Part shown: one piece after another, positions 24,528 through 35,186 of the stretch | How the letters are laid out: each line of letters starts with the position of its first letter | Position numbering within the stretch: the stretch's first letter is position 1 | Notes under the pieces: model-generated | Databases searched by the model: none | Told to the model about the DNA's origin: nothing | The model's input: the letters and a program-made list of their open reading frames with translations, nothing else | Source of the DNA: Protea cynaroides | Lineage: Eukaryota; Streptophyta; Magnoliopsida; Proteales; Proteaceae | Length of the DNA stretch: 64,000 nt | Assembly: GCA_028583415.1 (NCBI GenBank) | Contig: CM053268.1 | Coordinates: forward strand, 13,948,055-14,012,054 | Direction: 5' to 3' | Position numbers and translations under genes: made by a program

Positions 24528-24827
24528 GAAAAGACATGCACAGCATTAGTGTGGGTCATGAGAAGCTTGAGACACTATATGCTTTCATATCCAATCATCC
24601 TAATTTCTCGAATGGATCCTCTGAAATATTTGTTTGAGAAACCAGCATTGATAGGAAGGTTAGCACGTTGGCTATTGCTTCTATCAGAATTTGACATCAC
24701 TTATACCACTCAGAAGGCTATTAAAGGAAGTGTGATTGCTGAACATTTATCTGCACATCCAGTGGGAGATAATACAAGACAATTGGAGGATGTGTTCGTA
24801 GATGAAGAAATATATAACATTCAGTAG
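24340..24827 (+). pseudogene. Gypsy-type RNase H remnant of element B
   Basis: Follows the RT thumb: LLLYLSVLDGSMGSMIAQHD, then after a frame change TALVWVMRSLRHYMLSYPI and RLARWLLLLSEFDITYTTQK, the usual tether and RNase H order. The frame shifts at about 24520 and the segment stops at 24825. Confidence 0.75.
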
Positions 24828-24842
24828 GAAGAAAGAGGTGAT

Positions 24843-25240
24843 AGTTGGATAATGTTCTTTGAGGGAGTGGCAAATCATCGCAGTTGTGGAGCTAGGGTAT
24901 TGCTCATTGATCTAGAAGGAACATTTACTCCTTTTTCATTTTGGTTGGATTTTGAATGTACCAATAACATAGCTGAATATGAAGCTTGTATCTTGGGTCT
25001 CAGAGCAGCAATGGCCATTGGGATTCAGAGTTTGAAAGTTTATGGAGATTCATCTGTAGTCATCTATCAAACCAGAGAGGATTGGAAAATCAGAGATGAG
25101 AAGCTCATACCCTATAAGCAATATGCTTTAGTATTAGCTCAATATTTTCAAGAAATTGAATTTGACTATTCTCCAAGGGAAACGAATAAATATGTTGATG
25201 CTTTGGCGATGTTGGCTTCAATGGTTAGTTGTGGATTAGA
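24843..25240 (+). pseudogene. Second (archaeal-type) RNase H of element B
   Basis: A second RNase H domain lies between the gypsy RNase H and integrase, a known hallmark of the Tat lineage (aRNH). Seen: MFFEGVANHRSCGARVLL, NNIAEYEACILGLRAA, KVYGDSSVVIYQ and YVDALAMLAS. The first catalytic position is E (MFFEG) instead of the usual D (MYFDG). The E of AEYEA, D of GDS and D of VDALA are kept. Confidence 0.82.
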
Positions 25241-25399
25241 TGAACAAACAAAACCATTGATAATTGAGAAGAGAACACAGTCTGCATACCTAGAAGAAAT
25301 CAATGCTTTGACAATTGATGGCCGACCATGGTTTACACAAATAGTGGATTTTATCAAAGAATGGAAGTACCCAACTGATGCATCCTCCGGCAATAAAAG

Positions 25400-26577
25400 A
25401 GCTTTACGACGACATGCTACACAATTTGTGTTGTGTGAAGATATTCTATGCAAGAGGTCCTATGATGGTGTACAATTGGTGTGTGTTGATGAAGAGCAAG
25501 CACAAAATATCATAGAGCAAGTCCATCAAGGAATTTGTGGTCCACACATGAATGCCAAAATGTTAGCAAAGAAAATTCTTCGACTGGGGTATTTCTGGAA
25601 CACCATGGAAGCTGATTGTGTTGAATTTGTGAAGCATTGTCATAAGTGTCAGATTTTTTCCAATTTGATACATGTTCCACCTATAGAGCTACATACCCTC
25701 AGTTCTCCATGGCCTTTCTCAACCTGGGGTATAGATGTAATAGGAAAAGTCCATCCCAAAGCTTCAAATGGATATGAGTTCATTCTGGTGGCCATAAATT
25801 ACTTTACAAAATGGATAGAAGTTCAATCTTATGCCAAGTTGACTGCAAAAAGGTTTCCAAGTTTCTACAAGAATTCATCATCTGTCGACATGGGATGCCT
25901 CATAGTAACATCTCGGATCAAGGTTAACATTTTAGAGGAAAAGTACAAGAGTTGTGTGACAAATTTCACATCCAGAGGCACAAGTCTTCTCCTTATCGCC
26001 CACAGACCAACGGAGCAGTAGAAGCAGCTAACAAAAATGTTAAAGTTATTCTCCAGAAGATGGTTGAAACTCATTCAGATTGGGCTGATAAACTATCATA
26101 TGCACTCTGGGCGTATCGAACATCTATTCGGACCTCTACTGGTGCCACTCCATATTCATTGGTTTATGGCATGGAAGCTGTACTCCCTGTCGAGATAGAA
26201 GTGCCCTCATTGAGAGTCCTCATGGAATGTAAGATTCCAGAAGCTGACTGGATTCAAAATAGATATGATGAACTGAATTTCATTGATGAGCGAAGAATGA
26301 GATCCATATATAATGTTAAAAAGTATCAACAAAGGATTGCTACTGCTTTCAATAAGAAAGTCAAAGTTTGTCATCTAGTAGTTGGAGATTTAGTGTTGAA
26401 AGAACAAAGAGCTCCAGTTTTTGATCCAAGAGGAAAATTTTGCCCAAATTAGGTTGGACCTTATATAGTCAGAGAAATTCTTCCAGGGAAAGATGTTCGT
26501 CTGACAGACCTTGATGGAAACGAGTTGCAATATTTGATAAATTTGGATCAAGTGAAAAAATATTACGTGTAGTCTCC
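25400..26577 (+). pseudogene. Integrase of element B, frameshifted
   Basis: A zinc-binding HHCC domain is visible (VHQGICGPHMNAK...CVEFVKHCHKCQIF, about 25520-25655). The catalytic core has its first aspartate in STWGIDVIGK and its glutamate in NGAVEAANKN. The middle aspartate motif (normally SDNG/SDQG) is lost in a frameshifted stretch near 25910-25950. The C-terminal part continues in another frame (LSYALWAYRTSIRTSTGATP, VYGMEAVLPVE) to a stop at 26451 and on to 26571. Inactive. Confidence 0.85.
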
Positions 26578-27227
26578 ACATCTATTCAAAGAAATAGAAT
26601 CAAGGCCTTAAAAAAAAAAAAAAAAGAGAGAGAGAGAAGAAAAAGGGCTATACAAAAGCAAAGATGTTGGATGGCACATAGCAAGGAGCAGAGTAGCATA
26701 TCGACATTGAAACTACTGTTTGGTTAGTCTGAACTCTTGGATTTAGCTATCATAACCATCAAATTCAAAGGTGGTTTATCATCTCATCATTATTAGAAAA
26801 AGAATCCTGTTTTTCGATGGAACTCTTCTCATCGTTCATCAATTCGACGGTTATTCTAGGGGTTCAATTTTAGTCCTCCCACAATGTGTGGACATTTGTC
26901 TCTTGGCTATGTCAATCTTTTAAGCTTCTTCACATAGATCTGACTGGGAACTTATCTGTCGTACAATATTTCAACGGTGTCCAAAATTCTCATAGTCCAT
27001 TTTCATATGCCAAAATGATATCTCCTCAGTGGGATCGATCATTCTACAAAATAGCCAAAAGCTCTTCCAATGGTAGCCCATATGGATAGTTTCTTATCTG
27101 TCCATCTGGACCATCGCTTTTGTCATTTTATCTATAGATTTGAAATTTTTGAGTCCAGAAATGGTCGTATAAGTCAGTATCATATATACAACTTCTCAAG
27201 GATATTCCTCACATTTAAACATTTCTG
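26578..27227 (+). other. Spacer between integrase and extra ORF of B
   Basis: Contains an A-rich then GA-rich run at 26609-26640 and otherwise no recognised feature. A 67-codon frame at 26886-27089 has no known motif. Confidence 0.5.
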
Positions 27228-28151
27228 ATGACGGCTGTTCCAGAGATAAATGTCAAATTACTAATTTTTATCAGAATATATACAGAAATATTCGATGGTG
27301 TTCAAGCTTGGTTGTTGTTTAATTGTTGCACAGACATGGACCGAGTTCTGCTACACTGGACTTGGCGTATGATGTTTTGTGACCATGCTTCTTTAAGTTT
27401 GCTTCATCTTGAGGCGTTATTTCAAATCATGTCCATGCATTTGTATCCTAGCTTGATAAAGGCTGCAATCAAATTCTGGGATCCAGAAGTACATGTATTC
27501 CGGTTTGGAGAGGCAGAAATCTATCCGACTATTGAAGAGTTTCGAGCTTGTCTCATGTATCCTTACAGAGAAGGAATATTGAAACCAAAGCAGAAAGAGG
27601 ATTATACTGAAGATATCAAGAATTTCTTTGGGTAGAACAAGAAAAAAATGGACAAATTTGTGGTACATGGCCGACTGAATGTGAGTAAGATGATTGAAGC
27701 CTATGCCCATCGGGATACAAAGAACATGGAAGAGAAATTAAAGAAGAGGAATGTATATGTTTTCTGCAAGATTGTTCGAACTCTCTTACGTAGTTCTCAA
27801 AGTACAGAATCTCCAGCTATCATCGAGCTTATCATTGCTACCCAGTGTAAAACCCACACTCTGAAAACCCGGTCTAACCTTGGTTTTGTGTCGTGACAGG
27901 TCTTTCGATCATCACCGAACCAGACGGGGCAAGCGGATAATAGACAGGTACAAAATCGGACCGAAGTCGACCAATTATACCGATTTTAGGTATACCGGTC
28001 GATGGTACCGGTCTTGGTACCGGTCGACCGGTATGGCCTGCACAGCTATGTGCGGGAATTTAGAAATTGGTCTCTGCGGGTCTCGCTTTCCTGATTTCGA
28101 ATCCTAGAAGTTTCCTAATCCTAGTAGGGTTACTAAACCCTATTTCTAGCC

Positions 28152-28159
28152 TATAAATA
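28152..28159 (+). promoter_or_regulatory. TATA box of LTR E
   Basis: TATAAATA about 305 bp from the LTR start, followed within 40-60 bp by a GA-rich leader. LTR D has TATATAAAG at the equivalent place (minus strand, 39056-39066). Confidence 0.7.
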
Positions 28160-28821
28160 CACCCTTAAGCCTCCTCAAATCCTTTCCATTGTCTCTCGCA
28201 AACCCTATAGAAGAGAAAGAGGTGGAAAAGGAGAAGGAGCTAGGAGGAAGAAGAAGGAGCCGCTATTACCGTTCGACGAAGCTCACGCTACGCCTGTCAA
28301 CGGTAAGTGTTTGAATCCCCCTTCTTACCCTATGTTAGTTGTGTGGGTGGATCAATACCATGCAAAGTAGGTATTGATCTAAAACCCTAAATTGACCAAT
28401 AAACCCTAAGTTGCCGTCAAACCCTAAATTCGAGTTTCGAGATGATATTCATCGAAACGAGACTTGAATGAGTTGGAGATAACTCTAACTCAAAGCCTAG
28501 ACTTAGAATGGATAGGAGAAACCCTAAAAATCCATGGAGGATGATCGACGGCAGTCGAAAAAACCCATGTATGGTCTTCCGGAGACATACCGGTCGACTA
28601 TACCGGGTGCACATGGTGCGACCGGTATGTGCGACCGCTATCTCTCGGGAGGTTGTCTGTGGGGGACCGGCTGACCATACCGGTCGCCAGTCTTTCCCAC
28701 AGAGCTGCGACCGGTATATGCCACCGGTCAGCTCTGTGAGGGTAGTTGTGATCTCTGTTGGTTTCCGACCAACATGAAACCCTAAACAATATATTCTAAT
28801 GAAACCCTAATAATATTGTAG

Positions 28822-29913
28822 GACTTTGTGACTTATCGTTTGGACCTTGCGACGTGGAGCAAGTTAACGAACGAGCGTCAGGTAAGGGAATCTGACCTAA
28901 ACCTAATAATTAATAGACAGTAAATCGTTGTTAATCATTGAATATCTCTGATGTGATGTTTTGTGCATATTCACATGTCATCCTTTACTTTCAGTTATTA
29001 TCATTATTGTTCATGCATTCATAGGATGTGATTGTTAGGCATGTGATTTTTTTCGTTGGTGTGTGGAGTGGGGCGTGGGCCTGGGATCGCTCTTCACATT
29101 GGCACTTTTGTAGTGATCCCGTCTTAACATGCTTGGTACGGGTGGGGTATCGGGGAAGGTCGGTGGTACGGTGGTCTCCGATATTGATGTTGTCCCGGCC
29201 ATTGTTATGTGGTACCGTGGATTCCGAGTCGACGGCTTGTCCACGATGCTTTAGCTCATCTCTATGCCGTAGGGGAGTTATGTTGGGATAGGGTCTACCC
29301 GCGATTGTTTCTATCCTAGTGGGTTAGTTGCGGATAGGGTATCGGGGGAGGTGAGGTATTGTGGTCTCCGGCCCGGCTGCACGCTCTAGCTCTATCTCTA
29401 TGCCGTGAGGCGGTGTCTTTGGGATAGAGCATACATTGTTGACATATATGATTGGTTAGTTGCGAGCCCGGTTTTGCAGCCCCGGCCGCAGGGGGCTTAG
29501 GTACTCGGTATGGGTAGAGTATCGTGGGAGGTGCGGGTATACCTTAGCTCTATCTCTATTTCATGATGGGTGCGTGTGGGTTGGTGGTAGTGTGATCTAC
29601 TGTGCGATGCCACATACTCGTGTATAGAGGTGCGGGGGCCACCAAACCTTTCTATAGCACATTGCAAACTTAAAACCAGACCCAAGATAAAATGATTGTT
29701 ACTCATGCATAATATTGTGAAACCGTCGATTGTCTTCTTGGTGTGTTGTGAGCTCACCCTTTGTGTACACATTGTTTTAGATGTTGATGCAGGATACTTG
29801 TGGATGATTATGTGAACGCTCCGCGTATGGAGGTGTAGGTGCTTTCGGATGTACAAGCGGGGAGGGACGAACATGATGCTTCATGCGAGTGCCCTTTCCG
29901 CGTGTACCTGTGA
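28822..29913 (+). pseudogene. LTR-embedded spliced small ORF, copy E (damaged)
   Basis: A donor at 28303 (AACG|GTAAGT) ends the GA-rich first exon. The middle exon is 28822-28881 (after TTGTAG, before GTAAGG). The last exon is 29781-29913 (after TTGTTTTAG). The middle exon ends in phase 1 and the last begins with two extra bases, so the reading frame joins. Translation of the middle exon is open (LCDLSFGPCDVEQVNERAS). The last exon begins V-D-A-G-Y and ends EHDASCECPFRVYL before TGA. It has a one-base deletion after the DAGY codons and an in-frame TAG, and the third cysteine of the tail is Arg, so this copy is degenerate. See copies D, F and G. Confidence 0.45.
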
Positions 29914-30718
29914 TGGATTTTATTTAATTGTTTCAGTTATTTTTGCTTGGTATTAAGAGATGTAAAAGATATTTATTTTATGTGTTTGAATTTGAATAAT
30001 GGGATATTTATTTACATTATCAAAAGATACTCAGTTCATTCTATTTAAAGTCTTCCGCTGTATATTTATATTTTGATTGTGGTTATGTGTAATTGGTTTG
30101 TATGGGTGGACACGGCCTATTCGAGATCCTGGTGTGAATCGTTGGTTCAATTACGGTTCACTCACACCGTTCTGGTTGGATCAGAATTGGGGTGTGACAC
30201 CCAGGGTGGCATAGATATCATTCCGACAATTTTGGCTGAAACCCTGAAAGGTCTAGACAAAGTAGCCAAAGGTAGTGGTTGTTTTGAGATCAACAACTTT
30301 TCTGGGTCACCTTATCTTCTACAATACTGGTTGTGCGAAAGGTTGGGTCTAATCCCTGAACTGGAAGTGCCTGTGTTTGCCTCATTCCATTATGAAAGAA
30401 GAATGAATGTTGCGGTAATGTATGAAGAAAATGATTAGCCAACTCATCTTCAGGCGATAACAGCAAAAGACATTAGATGGAGATGTAATTGGACTTTCAA
30501 TCGAGTTATAATGAATACATTCCACAATTCACACGTTCAGATCATGGGCTTGACACATTCGACTTTCTATTCTCCCAGAAGATTGTCTCGCCAGTTTGGA
30601 TTACTTCAAGAGGCATTTAAAGAACCGGATGAATCTGACACACCCAAGGAATTGACGTCACAACTTGCAAGCGGGATTGTTTGGGGCCGGAGCAAGAGAA
30701 ATATTGTCGCTTTGAATT

Positions 30719-31056
30719 GATTCCAAATTTTCTTTAAAGTTCAATAACACTGATGTTGGTTGAATGGTTATTCGATTTACTCAACGATTGTCTTGTATAT
30801 CAGACAATTTCATGTTCAATTACATTGTAATTGACTTTTGAGAACAATTCTGAGTGTCAAACTAACATAATCTTTAAAGAATATCTGTTTGTCAAATATT
30901 TTGTGTTTATAATAATCGTTACAGGTACAACAATTTTAAAAATATATATATACCATGGAGAAGTCTTGAAGCTACAGGTATGTACCTTCTATTTATTCTT
31001 TGGACGACAAAGTTGAAACGTTCATTTTTTTTAACCTCAATTTACCAATCTCAGTT
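30719..31056 (+). other. Region before the polypurine tract of B
   Basis: AT-rich non-coding sequence between the extra ORF and the 3' LTR; nothing recognised. Confidence 0.5.
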
Positions 31057-31069
31057 AAAGAGGGGTATT
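31057..31069 (+). other. Polypurine tract of element B
   Basis: AAAGAGGGGTATT lies directly before the LTR start TGTAGACGC; it is nearly identical to the tract of A. Confidence 0.82.
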
Positions 31070-31339
31070 TGTAGACGCTTCAAATTTGTCGAGCAAAAAT
31101 TAAATTGATTTTTTTTAGCTCAAGGCAAAAAAAAAATAAAAAAAAAGAAAAAGAAAAAACTAAAATTAAATAAATAATAAATAAATAAAATATAAAAAAT
31201 AAGGAAGAAGGGGAGATGAAAAAATAAATAAAATAATAAAATATAATAAAAAAAGAAGAAAATGATCAATGAAAATAAAGTAAAAATGGAAGATAAAATG
31301 AAGAAGAAGAAAAGAATGATAAAAATAAAAAGATAAAAT

Positions 31340-31345
31340 AATAAA

Positions 31346-31420
<75 letters not shown>

Positions 31421-31440
31421 ATAATAATAATAAATAAAAA
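31340..31440. repeat. (TAA)n/(TTA)n microsatellite with inverted symmetry
   Basis: About 12 TAA units, then about 14 ATT units, then TAA again, so the first two blocks are perfect reverse complements and can fold into a long AT hairpin. Confidence 0.9.
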
Positions 31441-31849
31441 GGAAAAAATCATAATAATAATAATAAATTATAAAATTAAAATTGTTATTAAAATTACTTA
31501 GATTAAAAATTTTGGTTAATTAATTTTTTGCTTTTAAATTTAAAACAAATAAAGTAAATGTTAATAATAACAATAATAATAAATAAAATATAAAATAACC
31601 AAATCAATTCATATAAACACAAAAAGTGTCCATATGGTTTGGAAATGAGATTCCAAATCCACGGCAAAGTCAAACAAAGCCCAGATTTGAGAGAGGGCAT
31701 TACAGTCTAATAAAATGGGATAAAAAATATATGAAAGAAGAAAAAGAAACCGGAGAGATTTTCATTTCTCTCATCAGCGTTCAGAACGGAGGAAACAGAG
31801 AGTTGAGAGAGAAGGGGGTTTGAGAGAGAAGAAGAAGGAGAAGTAGCAG

Positions 31850-32190
31850 AGGTTTGATCGACGGCGATTTCGACGATTTAGTGCTCTCAGACGTGATTCA
31901 CTACTCCGGCGTGGTGTATTTCTTAGATCTGGTTCTTGGATCTAGATTTGAGATTTGGTCTTCTCTTCTCCAACACGATTCAGCGGAGACACCGACAGAT
32001 CTGGAAACAATCATTCCTCTCCAACAACTTGAGCTAGCTTCTCTGAAGGTGGTGATCTGGTACTTTCCGACGCTAAGTAGCGTTCTCCGGCGGGGTGTAT
32101 TTCTCAAATCTGGTTCTTGAATCCAGATCTGAGGTCGGGTTTCATTTTCTCCAATAAGATTCTGTAGACTTCTCAAGAGGTGAGTTTGTT
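31850..32190 (+). promoter_or_regulatory. Leader-like segment with duplicated block and splice donor
   Basis: Two imperfect copies of about 190 bp share TCCGGCG(T/G)GGTGTATTTCT and ATCTGGTTCTTG(G/A)AT. The segment ends in CAAGAG|GTGAGTTT at 32177/32178, a strong plant 5' splice site. A matching acceptor could be CTCACAG at about 33996. It resembles a transcribed leader with an intron (inference). Confidence 0.4.
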
Positions 32191-32459
32191 CTTAACCTAC
32201 AGACGGCGATTCGATTCTTGTAGTTAGTTCCAAATGGAGGAAAGTTCATTTGTCAATTTTTTGTGTGATTCTTATCTTAGAATTTTTTATAAGAATTTTT
32301 TCCATAAATTGGATCCATAGCTCTTGTTTGCCGATTTTTGACATCTGACTTGAAGTTCCTGACAGAGCAAATCTGAGATTCAAATTTATTATGAATCTGA
32401 GATCAGATGTCAAGAATCTGTGTAGCAATCTGATTCTTTACGATTTCTAATCTCAATGA

Positions 32460-32900
32460 TTGAATTTCTTGAATTTTTTGTTTTGATAATTGATTTCTCG
32501 GAATCTTCTGTATTTCGGTGGTTTCGGTAAGAATTTCTTGAGCAGATATACTGAGATATGGTTTCAAATTGAATTTCTTGAATTTTTTGTTTTGATAATT
32601 GATTTCTTCGAATCTTCTGTATTTCGGTGGTTTCGATAAGAATTTATTGAGTAGATATACTGAGATATGGTTTCAAATTGAATTTCTTGAATTTTTTTGT
32701 TTTGATAATTGATTTCTTGGAATCTTCTGTATTTCGATGGTTTTGGTAAGAATTTATTGAGCAGATATATTGAGATATGGTTCAAATTGAATTTCTTGAA
32801 TTTTTTTGTTTGATAATTGATTTCTTGGAATCCTCTGTATTTCGGTGGTTTCGGTAAGAATTTCTTGAGCAGATATGCTGAGATATGGTTTTAAATTGAA
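32460..32900 (+). repeat. 109-bp tandem repeats, about 4 units
   Basis: Units share GAATTTCTTGAATTTTTTG, TTTTGATAATTGATTTC and GAGCAGATATACTGAGATAT. They start at about 32464, 32573, 32682 and 32789. Confidence 0.88.
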
Positions 32901-34892
32901 CATTTTGAATCAATATACCGAGATGTGGTTTCAATTTGAATTTCTTGATTTAGTATACAAAGAATGGAGTTCGGTAAGATTTTTTTTTTATTAAATATAC
33001 AAAAAATGAGTTTCCGTTTGGAATTTCAATATTGAAAATTAGTTTTTGAGTTTCAGTCATCATTCCTGCTGCCACATGTATATTGTTCTCTCTTATACTT
33101 CATTCAATATGTCATTTAAAGCTTGCATTATGTTATCGATCTGTTCTTTCTTAATCCCGATACAGTAATCCGTCTCAATCATGTTTAATGAAGTCTCAAG
33201 CATGCTCCATTGATAGGTAGTTTAATGAGCTTGTTGTGATGCCTATTATTTCCATATATTTATGAAATAAGTTTATTATTAATTTTATTGTAGTAAAATT
33301 CAAAATTCATATAGATTTATGTTCTGTTTATTCCATATACTTTATGAGTTTGATAGAATTATTTTACAAAATCAGATGAACATAATTTTCTTTTACCGAT
33401 CAACCCCTATAACCCTTCTATTTTTAATTGAACTAATTTCATCTTTACCGATCCCTAATTCGATTGAATTAATTTCCATGTCTAATGATACCAAATTTTA
33501 AATTTGTCAGACCAAACCTACCTTGATCATGATGTTAAATCAATATTTAAATTGAGTTTTTCTATCCAAACCTGAATCGTATTAGCTTAAGTAAACCGGC
33601 CCTATAAAATTTATCGGATAAAAAACTAGCATTCTAATTGGTTAATTTTTCACATTAGTTAAATTAGTCATATTTTTATATAATGAATTATTTCTACCTA
33701 TCAATTTCTTTCTCACTTTCATTATCACCTACCATCCCACCTATATACATACCTATACGGATTTAGTCAAATTTAGGAATGTTATTTGCTAGTTTATAGT
33801 TTGTTTGACATTTTCTATATACATTAAGTCCATAGTTATACGTCTTCAATTATTCATACTTCATTCAGCTACTGTTCTCATATTTGTAAATGTCAACATT
33901 GGAACGTGCAACTTAAACTTTCACATATACAAGTACGGCGTTAAAGCACACAGGATCATTTCTTCTCCTTTGGCGTCCAGCTCTACTCACAGGCAGGTAA
34001 CACCCCTACTTTATGTCTTTACTTTATGTGGTATATGGGTTCGGCCATCGTGCACCCATAATTATTCGATGCGGATGGGTATCACGATATATATGCGGCA
34101 CTTGCCATCCCTAGCGTAGTGACAGGCGGGATAGACTAAAACGTCCCCTACCCCTTCAATGTATCACATAATGCGAAAAGAAAATGTATTAATAGTTTTG
34201 ATCCCCAATCCCTACTTATGTATCCCGTAGGAATTTTCTATAAATTTTTGTAATTATTCCCATGCAATGCGGGCTCACGCGCTTGTGATGCACGAATAAA
34301 TATAGACGTATGGATGTATGTAAAAATAAAGCGAGGCTCAGATGCCTATTTTCCAATGTCGAGAGTACACTCTCATATGTTGACAAATAGAGATTGTTTT
34401 CATTTTTTTATGCGTAGTCATTCAGAACTACGTATGGTCTTGATTCTCAGACCTCATCCCGAGATACGTAGGTTGCCTGGGAATCCATCACCTAAGCTCA
34501 GTCCAAATTGCAATGAGGGTTGCCCAATTTGCATCATAATATACTTTATATTTAGCACACTGGCTTCAAAATTGTGTTTTTCCAAATTTTACTGTTTCAA
34601 TCATCAAGCATAATTTCAAAAATTCAAATTTCAAGAAAATCAAATTTAATTCAATTTCAATTCCAATATTAATTCCAATTTCAATGTTTATTTCAAATTC
34701 AAGTCAATTTCAAAAATTCAATTTCAATTCAATTTCTGTTTCAATTTCAATTTAAATTCCAAATCTATTTTCAATTTCAAATTCAATTCAATTTCTATTT
34801 CAATTTCAAGTTTCAATTCCAAACTCAATTTCAATTTCAAATTCAATTTTCAAATTTCAAATTTCATTTCAATTCTCCATCTTCGCATTGAA

Positions 34893-35186
34893 CCTTGGGC
34901 AAGCATTCCATCATCGTATAGAAGTCCCTTTCAACCTTGGACAAGCATTCCATCATCGTATGGAAGTCCTTTTCAACCTTGGGCAAGCATTCCATCATCG
35001 TATGGAAGTCCCTTTCAACCTTGGGCAAGCATTCCATCATCGTATGGAAGTCCCTTTCAACCTTGGGCAAGCATTCCATCATCGTATGGAAGTCCCTTTC
35101 AACCTTGGGCAAGCATTCCATCATCGCATGAAAATCCCCTCAAATCCTGGGCAAGCATTCCATCATTGCATGGAAGTCCCTTTCAA
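34893..35186 (+). repeat. 42-bp tandem array, 7 units (B 3' LTR)
   Basis: CCTTGGGCAAGCATTCCATC repeats every 42 bp from 34893 to 35145, followed by the last unit's tail. The 5' LTR copy has five. Confidence 0.92.

Larger units (their letters stand above)
27846..30199 (+). mobile_element. Solo LTR E, 2354 bp, with perfect 5-bp target duplication
   Basis: Begins TGTAAAACCC and ends GGTGTGACA. CCCAG flanks it on both sides (27841-27845 and 30200-30204), and no internal region or second LTR is present, so it is a recombined solo LTR. Related LTRs are D, F and G. The paired LTR D uses an initiator-tRNA-Met PBS, and the TGT(A/C)A...CACCCC/GTGACA ends suggest a Del/Tekay-type Ty3/gypsy family (moderate confidence). 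It holds a TATA box, telo-boxes, paired splice sites and a conserved terminal exon. Confidence 0.93.
27228..30718 (+). pseudogene. Extra ORF of B (DUF7745/plant-mobile-domain-like), split by a solo LTR
   Basis: The first part (27228-27845) contains AIKFWDPEVHVFRFGEAE followed by YPTIEEFRACL. This phrasing is typical of DUF7745/plant mobile domain proteins encoded by plant retroelements. The second part (30205-30718) includes GCFEINNFSGSPYLLQYWLC and a basic C-terminus. Between them lies solo LTR E. Removing the LTR and one copy of its CCCAG duplication joins the two parts in the same frame without any loss. In-frame stops remain at 27633 and 30436. Its place between integrase and the 3' LTR, in sense orientation, matches additional ORFs known from Tat elements. 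The function of the domain is unknown to me. Confidence 0.65.

Noticed and set aside
31120..31452. 110-codon minus ORF of Ile and Phe
   Set aside because: Low-complexity translation of the TAA/ATT microsatellite.
34424..34473. Hammerhead-type ribozyme (retrozyme) for the GAACTACG...CGTAGG motif
   Set aside because: The conserved hammerhead core (CUGAUGA ... GAAA with a cleavage triplet) is not present; only a CTGAT word is shared.
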